Shown piece after piece: positions 1 to 7,255 of a stretch of DNA of 41,038 nucleotides. The position numbers were made by a program, and so were the translations under genes. The stretch spans positions 1-41,038 of the forward strand of contig CAJAQB010000010.1 in assembly GCA_903943975.1 (NCBI GenBank). Direction: 5' to 3'. Below the pieces are notes generated by a model. The model made no database searches. It was not told where the DNA came from and was given only the letters and a program-made list of their open reading frames with translations. Every line of letters starts with the position of its first letter. Within the stretch, counting starts at the first letter, position 1. This stretch comes from Synechococcus lacustris (lineage in GTDB: Bacteria; Cyanobacteriota; Cyanobacteriia; PCC-6307; Cyanobiaceae).

Positions 1-1
1 G

Positions 2-106
2 TTGCAGGCCAACCTTGAGGAGGTGATTTCCATGCTCCTGGAGGATGGTGAACCGACTTTGGAAAGCGATTTCGTAGGTCTGCAGCAAATCTCCGTTCCG
101 GCTTGA
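2..106 (+). CDS. hicB: HicB-family antitoxin, C-terminal fragment (cut by window start)
   Basis: Only the last 34 codons are inside the window; the frame is open from base 2 to a TGA at 104-106. The visible tail (ending GLQQISVPA) is acidic and helical, as HicB C-termini are. The assignment rests mainly on position: it ends 3 bp before a clear hicA gene on the same strand, the usual tight hicBA arrangement in which HicB neutralises the HicA mRNA interferase and represses the operon. The DNA-binding part would lie upstream of the window, so I cannot tell whether HicB is intact. Confidence 0.6.
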   Translation: MQANLEEVISMLLEDGEPTLESDFVGLQQISVPA

Positions 107-109
107 ACG

Positions 110-334
110 ATGGGGTCAACGCCTGTTCTCAAGCCATCGGAGGTAGCAGACATCCTCAAGAAGCTGGGGTTTGAGGTGGTTCGCCAGCGCGGCTCCCACC
201 AGCAGTTCCGTGATGCCAAAGGCCGCTGCACGACGGTTCCGGCGCATAAAGGGCGCGACATTGCACCGCCGTTGCTACGCCAAATCGCCAAAGACATCGG
301 CATGTCGGTGGAGGAGTTCCTCAGCTACCGCTGA
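110..334 (+). CDS. hicA: HicA-family mRNA interferase toxin
   Basis: A 74-residue protein of normal HicA length. The double-stranded-RNA-binding-like fold is recognisable from 'LKKLGFEVVRQRGSHQQF', which contains the G-S-H catalytic histidine at about residue 29, followed by the conserved 'VPAHKGRDIAPPLLRQI' segment and a C-terminal 'GMSVEEFLSY' helix. HicA toxins cleave mRNA in the cytoplasm and are held inactive by HicB. The gene starts at the ATG at 110, three bases after the upstream HicB-like stop, so the two are co-transcribed. All key residues are present and the toxin looks functional. Confidence 0.88.
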   Translation: MGSTPVLKPSEVADILKKLGFEVVRQRGSHQQFRDAKGRCTTVPAHKGRDIAPPLLRQIAKDIGMSVEEFLSYR

Positions 335-529
335 GCGCCTCCTCGCCATCGAGACCGGGGTCGCCGCCCATCAGGCAGCTATCCAGTCGTTGCGCCAGAG
401 GAAGGGTCAGAAGGTCATTCACCACAGGCCGTGCCGGCAGGAACGGCTGGGGTTTGTCATTCGCAGGAGGGATGCGTGGCTAGATGCTTGCAGAGCTGAT
501 GCTGGCTGCAGTTACCCAGCTCCCCATCC

Positions 530-703
530 ATGATCCGAATCGTGATCCAGTGGCAAGACCAATTTGGCCATTGGCAGCGCTTCCAGGAAAAACACAACCA
601 GGCCGATGCATACCGCACTGCTCAGGCCCGCGCCCGCAGCACAGGCAAGCGCCACCGCCTCGTCGATGAAGCTGGGCGACTGCTTGATCTGTTGGAGCCT
701 TAA
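530..703 (+). CDS. small conserved cyanobacterial protein (57 aa)
   Basis: An intact 57-codon frame from ATG 530 to TAA 701-703. It begins with a beta-strand-like 'MIRIVIQWQDQFGHWQRF' and continues with 'DAYRTAQARARSTGKRHRL', then ends 'GRLLDLLEP'. I recognise the pattern 'IQWQD..G.W......H...DA.RTA..RA..TGKRHRL' as a short protein frequent in cyanobacterial genomes and of unknown function. The aromatic and charged pattern is conserved-looking and not random. It is shorter than most gene-calling cut-offs, so it may be missed by others. Soluble and basic; a nucleic-acid-related role would be a guess. Confidence 0.72.
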   Translation: MIRIVIQWQDQFGHWQRFQEKHNQADAYRTAQARARSTGKRHRLVDEAGRLLDLLEP

Positions 704-761
704 CTCAAGGCAGTTCCAGTCAAAAAAGCATTGCAGCTGCCACTGCCCTTACCAGAGCTCC

Positions 762-1193
762 TCACCGCAGGCTTTCGCAAGCCACCCCACCCCCGTTGCC
801 ATCGAGATAGCTGTGTCCCTGCCGTAATAGCTCCTGGGCACGGGCATAGGAACCGATCTCCTTGCAGCGGTAATGGTGGCCAGAGGGACTGCTGCTGAAG
901 GTGCTTGGACTATTGCTGCCAATGGGCGTTGACCCACCCCGGCGGCCCCGCCGAAAATCCCAGGGTCTAGTGATGCCGCCTTCCTGCTGCCAAACGCCAT
1001 AGCGATGGCGGGAGGCGCGGTACTCAGCATCTAGATATTCCCTGGCATCGCATTGGCCTAGGTATTTGCGATAGGCAAAAGCCAGACCGTCCTCCACCAA
1101 CGCCAGGTTGATGTTGATGTCACTGATCACCTCAGCCACAGTGCGGCCGTACTTATCAATCGTTTGGGTATGCAGCGTCACCTCCCGGCCCAT
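762..1193 (-). pseudogene. thermonuclease-like (SNase) gene, 3' half with Excalibur-type tail
   Basis: The frame opens inside an SNase domain (first residues 'MGREVTLHTQTIDKYGR') and lacks the signal peptide, the first catalytic strand and the metal-binding region. The second half of the nuclease is present ('VEDGLAFAYRKYLGQCDA'). After a low-complexity linker comes a C-terminal 'YRCKEIGSYARAQELL' and 'LDGNGGGVACESLR', which matches the Excalibur calcium-binding motif pattern. The missing 5' part is 3.2 kb away at 4247-4630, and the two pieces share a 144-bp repeat. Fusing them across the repeat would restore a continuous secreted nuclease of about 225 residues. On its own this piece should be inactive. 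Confidence 0.8.
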
Positions 1194-1202
1194 GGCTAGG
1201 CG
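1059..1202. repeat. direct repeat copy A (SNase internal segment)
   Basis: This 144-bp segment reappears at 4250-4393 in the same orientation with about a dozen mismatches, counted by eye. Both copies encode the same stretch of the nuclease (from the residues 'MGREVTL' to 'KYL'). The two copies bound the c-di-GMP gene segment 1203-4249. Confidence 0.9.
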
Positions 1203-1441
1203 GCAACGTTGGGGTCATGGTTTGACGCAACTGCCTAAAACCAAAATAACTTCGGCTGGTCTGGCAAAACTTGCTATAAGACCATGCCAAAATTTGCTGG
1301 CTGCACAAGGCATCAAATATGCATCAAATATGCGTCAGCAGTTTTATGTAGTTCGCATTGGGATTTTTGGCTGCCTACAGTGAATGTGGATCATATATGC
1401 ATCGCTTGAGCGTGCCCCTTCATGCCCTTCTTTCGTGATTT
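1203..1441 (+). promoter_or_regulatory. AT-rich upstream region of the c-di-GMP gene
   Basis: About 240 bp with no convincing gene. It is clearly more AT-rich than the flanks and contains a short tandem direct repeat 'GCATCAAATAT' twice around 1310-1331. The promoter of the GGDEF/EAL gene presumably lies here, but no confident -35/-10 pair or ribosome-binding site can be fixed. An ATG at 1397 in the gene's frame runs into TGA at 1436. Confidence 0.4.
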
Positions 1442-4252
1442 GTGCCAGCGTCTTCAGGCCGCAGCGCCGGGATTGGTATATATATATTTGCCGTGCCTTT
1501 TATTTGTGGGGGGGGGGGGGGGGGGTTGTGGCGCCAATCTGAAATTAATGCCGAGACTCAACTTCGAACAAAACATATCAGTGAGCGGCTCTACGTCGAG
1601 GTGGCCAGTCTCTTTCAGCACCCCATATATGGCCTCAACGGTGCCAGAGGGGTATTTGCCACCAACGAAAATATAGGTCGCGCAGCATTTAAGGCCTATG
1701 TGGATTCCCGAGACCTTTCTCATGAATTTCCCGGTGTAAGGGGCTTTGCTTTCGCTTACCGTGTGCTGCGTTCAGATCTTAACGCCTTTGTGGCCGCCAC
1801 CCGAGCAGACGGTGCGCTGAATTTCGCGGTTAGCCAATTGGCCAACCAGAAGCACAATGATATGTACATCATTAAATATATTGAGCCTGCGAATAATAAC
1901 CCCAGGGCATTGGGCCTAGATATTGGCTCAAACCCAATGCTGCGGCACACGGTTCAGCAGGCCGTAGACAGCGGCAAGCCCAGCATGAGTGCACCCATCA
2001 CCCTGATGCAATCAAAACTGCAAACACCCGGCGCCTTGCTGATGTTACCAGTATATGCGAATGGCTCCCACCCCGCCAATTTGAGCGAGCGACGGGAGGC
2101 AGTTATTGGTGTGCTAGTTGCTCCGGTTGTGTTTGCAGAAATGTTCAAAAATCTACACAGCTCTGCCAAAGACCTAATGCATATCAAGATCTTCGAAAAT
2201 ACAGCTGGGAATCCAAGTAGGAGCTTGATTTTTGATTCATTAAAACAAACTGGAAAGCCTGATCCGCGCTTCTTGGCTGATGTTAAGTCTCTTCATGTTG
2301 CGGAACAACGGCTAAGTATCTTCGGGCGCGAGCTTACTGTGAAGGTGAGCTCCTTGCCAAGGTTCGAAAATGGCATTGATGTCTATTCCCCCTGGTTGAT
2401 ATTTGGCGGCGGCGCTATAGCCAGCGCTGCACTAGCTCTCTACCTAAAGCATCACCTGCGTAAATACAGCCTAGGCACAAAGCTTGTTGAGCAGTGTTCC
2501 CTTGATCTCGCCCAGGCAAATGAATCTGCCGAGCGAGATCGCCACCGCTTGTTACTCGCCACTCGCGCCGGTGGAGTTGGCATATGGGACTGGGATGTTG
2601 TGAATAACCTATGGACCTGGGACGAGAGTATGTATGCGCTCTATGGGATTTCGGCTGATCAATTTAGCGGTGAAGATGATGCCTGGCTTAATAGCTTGCA
2701 TCCAGATGACAGGCTGCAGGTTAATACCGCAGTCCAAGCTGCCTTAGAAAGCGGCAAATTCGACTCAGAATTTAGGGTTATTTGGCCAGATGGAAGTATT
2801 CACAATATCCAGGCCCATGGCAACTTGATCAGAGATTCTGAAGGCAAGCCGCTGCGCATGATCGGAACGAACTGGGATGTAACTCAACGAAAAATATCTG
2901 AAGCCAAGATTGAAGAGCTGGTCTACTTCGATCCCTTGACTTCATTGCCCAATCGACGTTTATTTGTAGATCGCTTCCAAAGAGCTCTCGTTTTGAGTGA
3001 TCACAACAATCGACATGGTGCTTTGTTATACATTGATCTGGATAATTTCAAGGCCGTGAACGATATTAGAGGTCACGACATTGGCGATATAGTGCTGCAA
3101 GCAGCAGCCCAAAAACTCAGCGGCTGTATTCGTGCTTCAGACACGCTTGCGCGCATCGGTGGAGATGAATTCATAATCTTAATTGAAGATTTAGGCAACA
3201 GTCCCTCTGAGGCTGCCCTGGCAGCAGAGATTGTTTCTGAGAAAATATTAGCTAATTTTAGCCCAGGTACGATAGTGACTGCTTACAACTGGATTGGAAC
3301 GGTTAGCATCGGCATTGCTTTGTTTCATGGATCTCAAGAAAATGATGTAGAGGAAATTATAAAGCAAGCTGATTTGGCTCATTATCAGGCAAAGGCAGAT
3401 GGGCGCAATCGCCAGCAATTTTTTGACACACAGATGCAAGAGGCTATCCATGCCAAATTCAGCATGGAACAAGCGATATGCGAGGCCCTTGAAAATAATT
3501 GGCTTGAGTTATACTATCAGCCCCAGTTTAATAGGAATAAGTGTCTTGTTTCAGCGGAAGCCCTCCTGCGTCTAAAACATCCAATTCATGGCATTATTCA
3601 GCCAGCTGAGTTTATTCCTATAGCGGAATCCAGCGACCTTATTTTGCGGATTGGTGATTATGTATTGACTGCTGCCTGCGCGCAACTGGCGCTTTGGGCG
3701 AAATGGCCGGCAGCCGCCCAGCTCGCCCTTGCAGTAAATTTCAGTGCCAAACAATTTCAGCAGGCTAATTTTGTTGACAAGGTTATTGGTGCGATTGAGA
3801 AATCCGAGGCAAATCCAGGATTGCTAACTATAGAGTTGACTGAAAATATTTTTCTTACAAATAAGGAGGATGTGGCGGCCAAAATGCAGGAATTAAAAAA
3901 TTATGGTGTTAGCTTTTCAATTGATGACTTTGGAACTGGCTACTCTTCTTTGTCCTGCTTGAGAGTATTGCCATTTGACCATTTAAAAATTGACAAATCC
4001 TTTGTTTGTAATATACCGCAAAGTGAAGTTAGCCGCAGTCTAATCAGGTCTGTAATTTCGATCGGAATCAATCTTGGACTGGAGGTAATTGCCGAAGGTG
4101 TGGAGACAGAAGAGCAACTCACTTTTCTAATCGAATCAGGTTGTGAAAATTTTCAGGGGTATTTATTTAGTCGACCATTGCCATTGGCTGAGTTCAGCGC
4201 ATTGGTTGATCTTTCAAGCAGTACTGTACCGACTGGCCGTGGAGGTTCATAG
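1442..4252 (+). CDS. CHASE-PAS-GGDEF-EAL cyclic-di-GMP turnover protein
   Basis: A 936-residue hybrid sensor that should make and/or degrade c-di-GMP at the membrane. Counting from GTG 1442: an N-terminal hydrophobic stretch interrupted by a glycine run, a periplasmic CHASE-like domain (about 60-300, including 'FPGVRGFAFAYRV'), a membrane segment (about 317-337), PAS plus PAC (about 370-485), GGDEF (about 495-655) and EAL (about 670-925). GGDEF is intact (573-577) with an inhibitory-site RASD five residues before it. The EAL domain keeps 'AEALLRL', 'ELTEN', 'DDFGTGYSS', 'LKIDKS' and 'AEGVET', so both activities are possible. The start is uncertain: an 18-G run at 1508-1525 lies within the first 30 codons, and ATG 1422 is in another frame. 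The gene is AT-richer than its neighbours and sits between the two halves of a nuclease gene, which suggests insertion. Confidence 0.9.
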   Translation: MPASSGRSAGIGIYIFAVPFICGGGGGGLWRQSEINAETQLRTKHISERLYVEVASLFQHPIYGLNGARGVFATNENIGRAAFKAYVDSRDLSHEFPGVRGFAFAYRVLRSDLNAFVAATRADGALNFAVSQLANQKHNDMYIIKYIEPANNNPRALGLDIGSNPMLRHTVQQAVDSGKPSMSAPITLMQSKLQTPGALLMLPVYANGSHPANLSERREAVIGVLVAPVVFAEMFKNLHSSAKDLMHIKIFENTAGNPSRSLIFDSLKQTGKPDPRFLADVKSLHVAEQRLSIFGRELTVKVSSLPRFENGIDVYSPWLIFGGGAIASAALALYLKHHLRKYSLGTKLVEQCSLDLAQANESAERDRHRLLLATRAGGVGIWDWDVVNNLWTWDESMYALYGISADQFSGEDDAWLNSLHPDDRLQVNTAVQAALESGKFDSEFRVIWPDGSIHNIQAHGNLIRDSEGKPLRMIGTNWDVTQRKISEAKIEELVYFDPLTSLPNRRLFVDRFQRALVLSDHNNRHGALLYIDLDNFKAVNDIRGHDIGDIVLQAAAQKLSGCIRASDTLARIGGDEFIILIEDLGNSPSEAALAAEIVSEKILANFSPGTIVTAYNWIGTVSIGIALFHGSQENDVEEIIKQADLAHYQAKADGRNRQQFFDTQMQEAIHAKFSMEQAICEALENNWLELYYQPQFNRNKCLVSAEALLRLKHPIHGIIQPAEFIPIAESSDLILRIGDYVLTAACAQLALWAKWPAAAQLALAVNFSAKQFQQANFVDKVIGAIEKSEANPGLLTIELTENIFLTNKEDVAAKMQELKNYGVSFSIDDFGTGYSSLSCLRVLPFDHLKIDKSFVCNIPQSEVSRSLIRSVISIGINLGLEVIAEGVETEEQLTFLIESGCENFQGYLFSRPLPLAEFSALVDLSSSTVPTGRGGS
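1508..1525 (+). repeat. homopolymeric G18 tract inside the 5' coding region
   Basis: Eighteen consecutive G residues encode a glycine run at the end of the first hydrophobic segment of the c-di-GMP gene. Runs this long slip readily during replication. With 18 G the downstream frame connects to GTG 1442; with 19 or 16 G it would connect to ATG 1422 (MPFFRDLCQRLQ...). The exact length may also be a sequencing artefact. Confidence 0.9.
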
Positions 4253-4630
4253 GTATTTATGATAAGTATAGGCCTGACCGTCCTCCACCATTGCCAGGTT
4301 GATGTTGATGTCACTGATCACCTCAGCCACGCTGCGGCCGTACTTATCAATCGTTTGGGTTTGCAGCGTCACCTCCCGGCCCATGGCTAGGCGCTGCTGC
4401 AGGTAGTTGCGGGCCTGCTGGCCGTAGGGGGCCTGGGCCATTTCGGGGGCATCAATGCAAGCCAGCCGCACGGTCAGCTTTTTTGTTCCCTGCTGCACCC
4501 GGATGGTGTCGCCATCACCAATAGAGAGCACCGTGGCGCGGCTGGTTTCAGCAAGGGCCGCTGCTGGACTGATGCCCTGAGCCGATAGCAAGCCAATCAA
4601 CAGCAGCAGGCAGGCCCTAGGCATAGCCAT
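4247..4630 (-). pseudogene. thermonuclease-like (SNase) gene, 5' half with signal peptide
   Basis: It begins with a secretion signal (about residues 1-27, hydrophobic 'ACLLLLIGLLSAQGIS' then AALA), followed by the first part of an SNase/thermonuclease domain: 'VLSIGDGDTIRV', 'VRLACIDAPEMAQ' and 'YGQQARNYL'. These contain the acidic metal ligands and one of the catalytic arginines. The frame stops straight after 'TYHKYL', where a full-length homologue continues. The missing C-terminal part is found at 762-1193 beyond the inserted c-di-GMP segment. The stop codon overlaps the antiparallel stop of the c-di-GMP gene, placing the breakpoint at about 4250. A truncated exported nuclease would be expected to misfold. 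Confidence 0.82.
4250..4393. repeat. direct repeat copy B (SNase internal segment)
   Basis: Partner of 1059-1202, same orientation, roughly a dozen differences. The left edge coincides with the TAG stop codon of the c-di-GMP gene; the right edge ends at 4393, after which the two copies share nothing obvious. Confidence 0.9.
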
Positions 4631-4651
4631 AGTCTGCGCTGATTCTTGTAG

Positions 4652-4830
4652 TTATTCCAGGTTCTTCTTGGCAATGACCTTCAGTTGCCAGCTGCCGGTT
4701 GGTTCTTGGCGAGCCCTAGCCACTGCCACCACAGAGAATCCGCCCCAATTATCCGCCGTTCCCGTAGCTGCCAGGCCAGGCCCTGGGCTACGGCCACCCA
4801 GCAGTCAAGGCCAAGGCGAGGCCGCTGACG
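4652..4830 (-). pseudogene. possible frameshifted gene remnant upstream of the SNase 5' half
   Basis: The minus strand carries two plausible coding pieces in different frames. One is 'LGLDCWVAVAQGLAWQLRE' (around 4745-4815); the other, 'DNWGGFSVVAVARARQEPTG' onward, ends in 'WQLKVIAKKNLE' with TAA at 4652-4654. One indel near 4750 would join them into a single C-terminus. It ends 21 bp before the nuclease start on the same strand. I do not recognise the family, and chance open frames in GC-rich DNA remain possible. Confidence 0.3.
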
Positions 4831-4890
4831 CGCCGCCTTGACAGCTGGGCAGCAACGGCGGGGGAGAGGGCGTTCTTCTCCTTATGGATC

Positions 4891-5079
4891 ATGGCTGATT
4901 TCACTACCGATCAACAACGGCAGCTGCTGGGCCAGCCGATCGCCCCTGAGCACTTGCTCGATGCAGTTCATCAGGCCTGGCAAGCAGAGGGCCCGCCGGC
5001 GGGCTCCTGTTGGGATCTGGTCGATCACAGTGATCTCATTGAAGCCGAGCAGGAGCTGCCGCTGCGCTGGGCCATTTAG
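4891..5079 (+). CDS. small hypothetical protein (62 aa)
   Basis: An intact 62-codon frame from ATG 4891 to TAG. The product is acidic and soluble-looking ('MADFTTDQQRQLLGQPIAPE', later 'DLVDHSDLIEAEQELPLRW'), with a composition typical of a real protein and no membrane segment. No family is recognised. It stands alone between a minus-strand nuclease fragment and a minus-strand BrxL remnant. No clear ribosome-binding site is visible, so it is only a moderate call. Confidence 0.45.
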   Translation: MADFTTDQQRQLLGQPIAPEHLLDAVHQAWQAEGPPAGSCWDLVDHSDLIEAEQELPLRWAI

Positions 5080-5149
5080 GCCCGAGCGCCTATGGGGTTT
5101 GCCCCTAAGGGGTTCGGCCCTGGGGGGTGGTTTTACGGGAGGCTGCTAG

Positions 5150-5252
5150 TTAGAGCTCAGTGGTGCTCATGCCCTGGATATTTACCGGGCCCCCATTTTT
5201 GTCGTAGTTCAGTTCTTGGGCGGCATTGGCAAAGGCGCCACCACGCTGTTGG
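5150..5252 (-). pseudogene. unidentified C-terminal gene fragment
   Basis: An open minus-strand frame reading 'GGAFANAAQELNYDKNGGP' and 'VNIQGMSTTEL' before TAA at 5150-5152. It directly abuts, in another frame, the end of the BrxL-like remnant, so two unrelated pieces seem to be joined here. The composition looks like a genuine protein C-terminus but the family is not recognisable. Confidence 0.25.
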
Positions 5253-5634
5253 AACAGGAAGCTTTAATGGCGAGGCTGGGCACCTCTGCTACGTAGGAGT
5301 CGCTGCGGGTATCGAGTCGTGCTCGCACGAAGTCGATGATCTTGACGCTGCCTTGATCACGGGAGCGCGCCTTGAATAACTCCTCTTCTCCGGTGCGTAC
5401 CGTGCGGCCCTGGCGTTGCTTCTCGACGATCTGCAGGCCTTCTTATATCTCTGCTAGATCGGTGCTGGCGCAATAACGGCCCAACAGAAACTCCACCACT
5501 TAGGTGGCTACCGGGTACTGGCGGCGGGAGTATTTGCGCACCAGATCTTTGCGGACCAGGAAGCCAGCGAAGGCCTTGGCCCCGAGCTGGTCGAGATGGT
5601 CCATCTCACTGGTTACAGCTGGTGCACTGGTCAT
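5215..5634 (-). pseudogene. BrxL-like (BREX Lon-like ATPase) N-terminal remnant with two in-frame stops
   Basis: Reading from ATG 5634, one frame gives the characteristic BrxL N-terminus: 'LGAKAFAGFLVRKDLVRKY', then 'VVEFLLGRYCASTDLAEI', 'EGLQIVEKQRQGRTVRTGEE' and 'GSVKIIDFVRARLDTRSDSY'. Two TAA codons interrupt it, one after 'PVAT' (where a tyrosine codon would fit) and one after 'LAEI'. Similarity stops near 5215. BrxL is the conserved AAA+ Lon-like component of BREX phage-defence systems. The AAA+ core and protease-like domain are absent, and no pglX, pglZ or brxC is visible, so this is a relic. Its ATG overlaps the stop of the vapC-like gene (ATGA). Confidence 0.72.
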
Positions 5635-6059
5635 GCCAGGACCTTCAGTTGCAGCAGCGATGCTGCCTGCTTGAGTCTGCGATCGAAGCAGGCAAAGGTC
5701 AGTGGTTGATCCGTGCTCTGGTCGAGTTCATGGGCTGCTGCCAGTTGCACGCTGTCGTAGCCACGCAAAGCGAAAACATCGGCAAAGCGCCCAGCGGTTT
5801 CAACCAGCCGCTGGCTGACCTCGACGATCGTGAACTGATCCCAGCTAAGGATCAGTCGCTGACGGGCCTGTTCGATGTCATCTCCACTGATCGGATCTTC
5901 TCTCTGACGACGGGCCATAGCCGCCATGGCCTCTGCCCAGCTGATCCGGCAGACCGCAATGGCTTCTGCTTGCGAGCTGCTCTCCTCCATCTGATCGGAG
6001 TCGGGCTCACTGATCAGCAACTTGATCAAGGCACTGGTGTCGCAGAACAGGATCACCAA
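5631..6059 (-). CDS. PIN-domain toxin (VapC-like RNase)
   Basis: A 142-residue PIN protein of normal length. It starts with 'LFCDTSALIKLLISEPDS', giving the first catalytic aspartate. 'ISWAEAMAAMARR' supplies the conserved acidic residue, 'ALRGYDSVQLAAAHEL' the third acid and 'FACFDRRLKQAA' the fourth. VapC toxins are Mg-dependent RNases, often against tRNA or rRNA, and are neutralised by the upstream antitoxin. The start is TTG 6059 (or GTG 6056), 1 nt after the antitoxin stop, so translation is coupled. All four acidic positions are present, suggesting an active toxin. Confidence 0.85.
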   Translation of the reverse strand: MVILFCDTSALIKLLISEPDSDQMEESSSQAEAIAVCRISWAEAMAAMARRQREDPISGDDIEQARQRLILSWDQFTIVEVSQRLVETAGRFADVFALRGYDSVQLAAAHELDQSTDQPLTFACFDRRLKQAASLLQLKVLA

Positions 6060-6060
6060 C

Positions 6061-6354
6061 TCAACCCCGATCTTCCATCACGATTTCACTGACGAGTTTT
6101 CCCTGACCACGCAGCTTCACTGGTGGAGGGAACACCGGCTTTTGGCCGTTCCAACTGACGATGCCTGCATCAATGGCTTTCTGCAGCGGGTTGGCCGCAG
6201 TGGAATCGTGCTGCTTGATGGCGGTGAGCCGGGCGATGGGCTTGCGGTGGGAGGTGACCTCCACCACCTCGCCAGCTTGAACCCGGCCGAGCCATTCGGA
6301 GAGGTGGGTCTTGAGATCCCGCACCGACACCTGGCTTGCGACTACTTCAGACAC
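6061..6354 (-). CDS. Phd/YefM-type antitoxin
   Basis: About 97 residues. The N-terminal half matches the Phd/YefM fold: 'VSVRDLKTHLSEWLGRVQAG' then 'EVVEVTSHRKPIARLTAI', the DNA-binding part that autoregulates such operons. The C-terminal tail, including 'GKLVSEIVMEDRG', would wrap the PIN toxin. I choose GTG 6354 over the longer in-frame start at 6393 because a GGAGG sequence lies 7 nt upstream of it. It is immediately followed by the VapC-like gene. Confidence 0.8.
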   Translation of the reverse strand: MSEVVASQVSVRDLKTHLSEWLGRVQAGEVVEVTSHRKPIARLTAIKQHDSTAANPLQKAIDAGIVSWNGQKPVFPPPVKLRGQGKLVSEIVMEDRG

Positions 6355-6393
6355 GCCTGATCCTCCATTTGTGACCACTTTAGCTGCCTCCAA

Positions 6394-6633
6394 CTACGGT
6401 GGCCGTTCGATCTCCGGCTGAATTACCCGCGCCAGGTCGTTCTGCAGTTGATGGCCGCGCTGATCGAGATCGCCAATCTCCAGCCAGCCGCGCGCCTCCG
6501 GGCCAGAGGGGAAGTTCAGCTCGTCGTCACCCAGCACGGAGTAGCCCTGGGCGGTGAGGGCCTTGCGCAACTCGGCGGCACTGGTGGCTTGGCTGATAGG
6601 GGCTATGAGCAACTCAAAGCTGACCCTCGCCAC
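6394..6633 (-). CDS. hypothetical protein (79 aa)
   Basis: A 79-codon frame, apparently from GTG 6633. The product reads like a real soluble protein ('VSFELLIAPISQATSAAELR', 'LTAQGYSVLGDDELNFPSGP', ending 'VIQPEIERPP'). No family is recognised. It lies about 40 bp upstream of the antitoxin gene on the same strand. It overlaps by 31 bp a second unidentified frame in another phase, so the two may be pieces of one broken gene. Confidence 0.4.
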   Translation of the reverse strand: MARVSFELLIAPISQATSAAELRKALTAQGYSVLGDDELNFPSGPEARGWLEIGDLDQRGHQLQNDLARVIQPEIERPP

Positions 6634-7166
6634 CCTTCACTGCATCTAAAACGCATCGGCCGCTTCTGGTCGGTGCGGGTAGGCATCAGGCATCGCGCCT
6701 TGGCAGTGCAGGCATCGCACGATGAGCTGCTAACAAAAGGTTGACCAAGGTCCTGCCTCACCCAGCTGGCTAGGGCCGGCAGCAGCAGCAGGAGCTGGTC
6801 GGCGTAACGCCGGCGCTGGCTGAGCAGACCTGCCGCTGGCGAGCGGGGGGTGGCGTAAACGGTTTCGGTTTCTTCCCGCAGCAGGGATGTGTTGAAGGCG
6901 ATCACATCCGCCTTCAGCAGCGGCGCATCACCGCTAGCTGCAACAGAGCCGGTGATTGGGCCGGAGCGTGATTGTTGCTGATCGATCAGGGCCACCGCAT
7001 CGACCAGGGCCCTAGCGCTGAGCACCCCAGCTGGATGTTGCCGTTCCAGATCTGCCATGGTGCGGCTGATCGCATCGAGGCATGGCACCGTCGCTGGTAA
7101 GGCCAAGCATTGGCGGATTGCTTCTTGATCAGTTGCTTGCCAAGACCCGGCTGGACTGGAAACCAT
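6603..7166 (-). CDS. hypothetical protein, possibly degraded
   Basis: A 187-codon frame whose middle part ('LDAISRTMADLERQHPAG', 'LSARALVDAVALIDQQQ', 'RRRYADQLLLLLPAL') has the composition of a real helical protein, whereas the last 45 or so residues are rich in Cys, Arg and Ser and look out of frame. That suggests a frameshift near 6740. I do not recognise the family. Position, upstream of a TA pair and a BREX relic on the same strand, makes an accessory origin likely. Confidence 0.35.
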   Translation of the reverse strand: MVSSPAGSWQATDQEAIRQCLALPATVPCLDAISRTMADLERQHPAGVLSARALVDAVALIDQQQSRSGPITGSVAASGDAPLLKADVIAFNTSLLREETETVYATPRSPAAGLLSQRRRYADQLLLLLPALASWVRQDLGQPFVSSSSCDACTAKARCLMPTRTDQKRPMRFRCSEGWRGSALSCS

Positions 7167-7255
7167 GAAGCGCAGCTAGCGGAATACTTGGGGCTATTGC
7201 CGCCCACCACGGGCTCGTCGGCTTAGCCTGATGCTCTGCCCGGGCTGCGCTTTCG

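Noticed and set aside
1310-1331. CRISPR-like repeat
   Set aside because: Only two adjacent copies of an 11-mer without spacers; no array or cas gene anywhere in the window.
4838-5379. Plus-strand frames of 90-100 codons over the BrxL remnant
   Set aside because: Compositions rich in Arg, Gly and Cys; the minus-strand BrxL similarity explains the sequence better.
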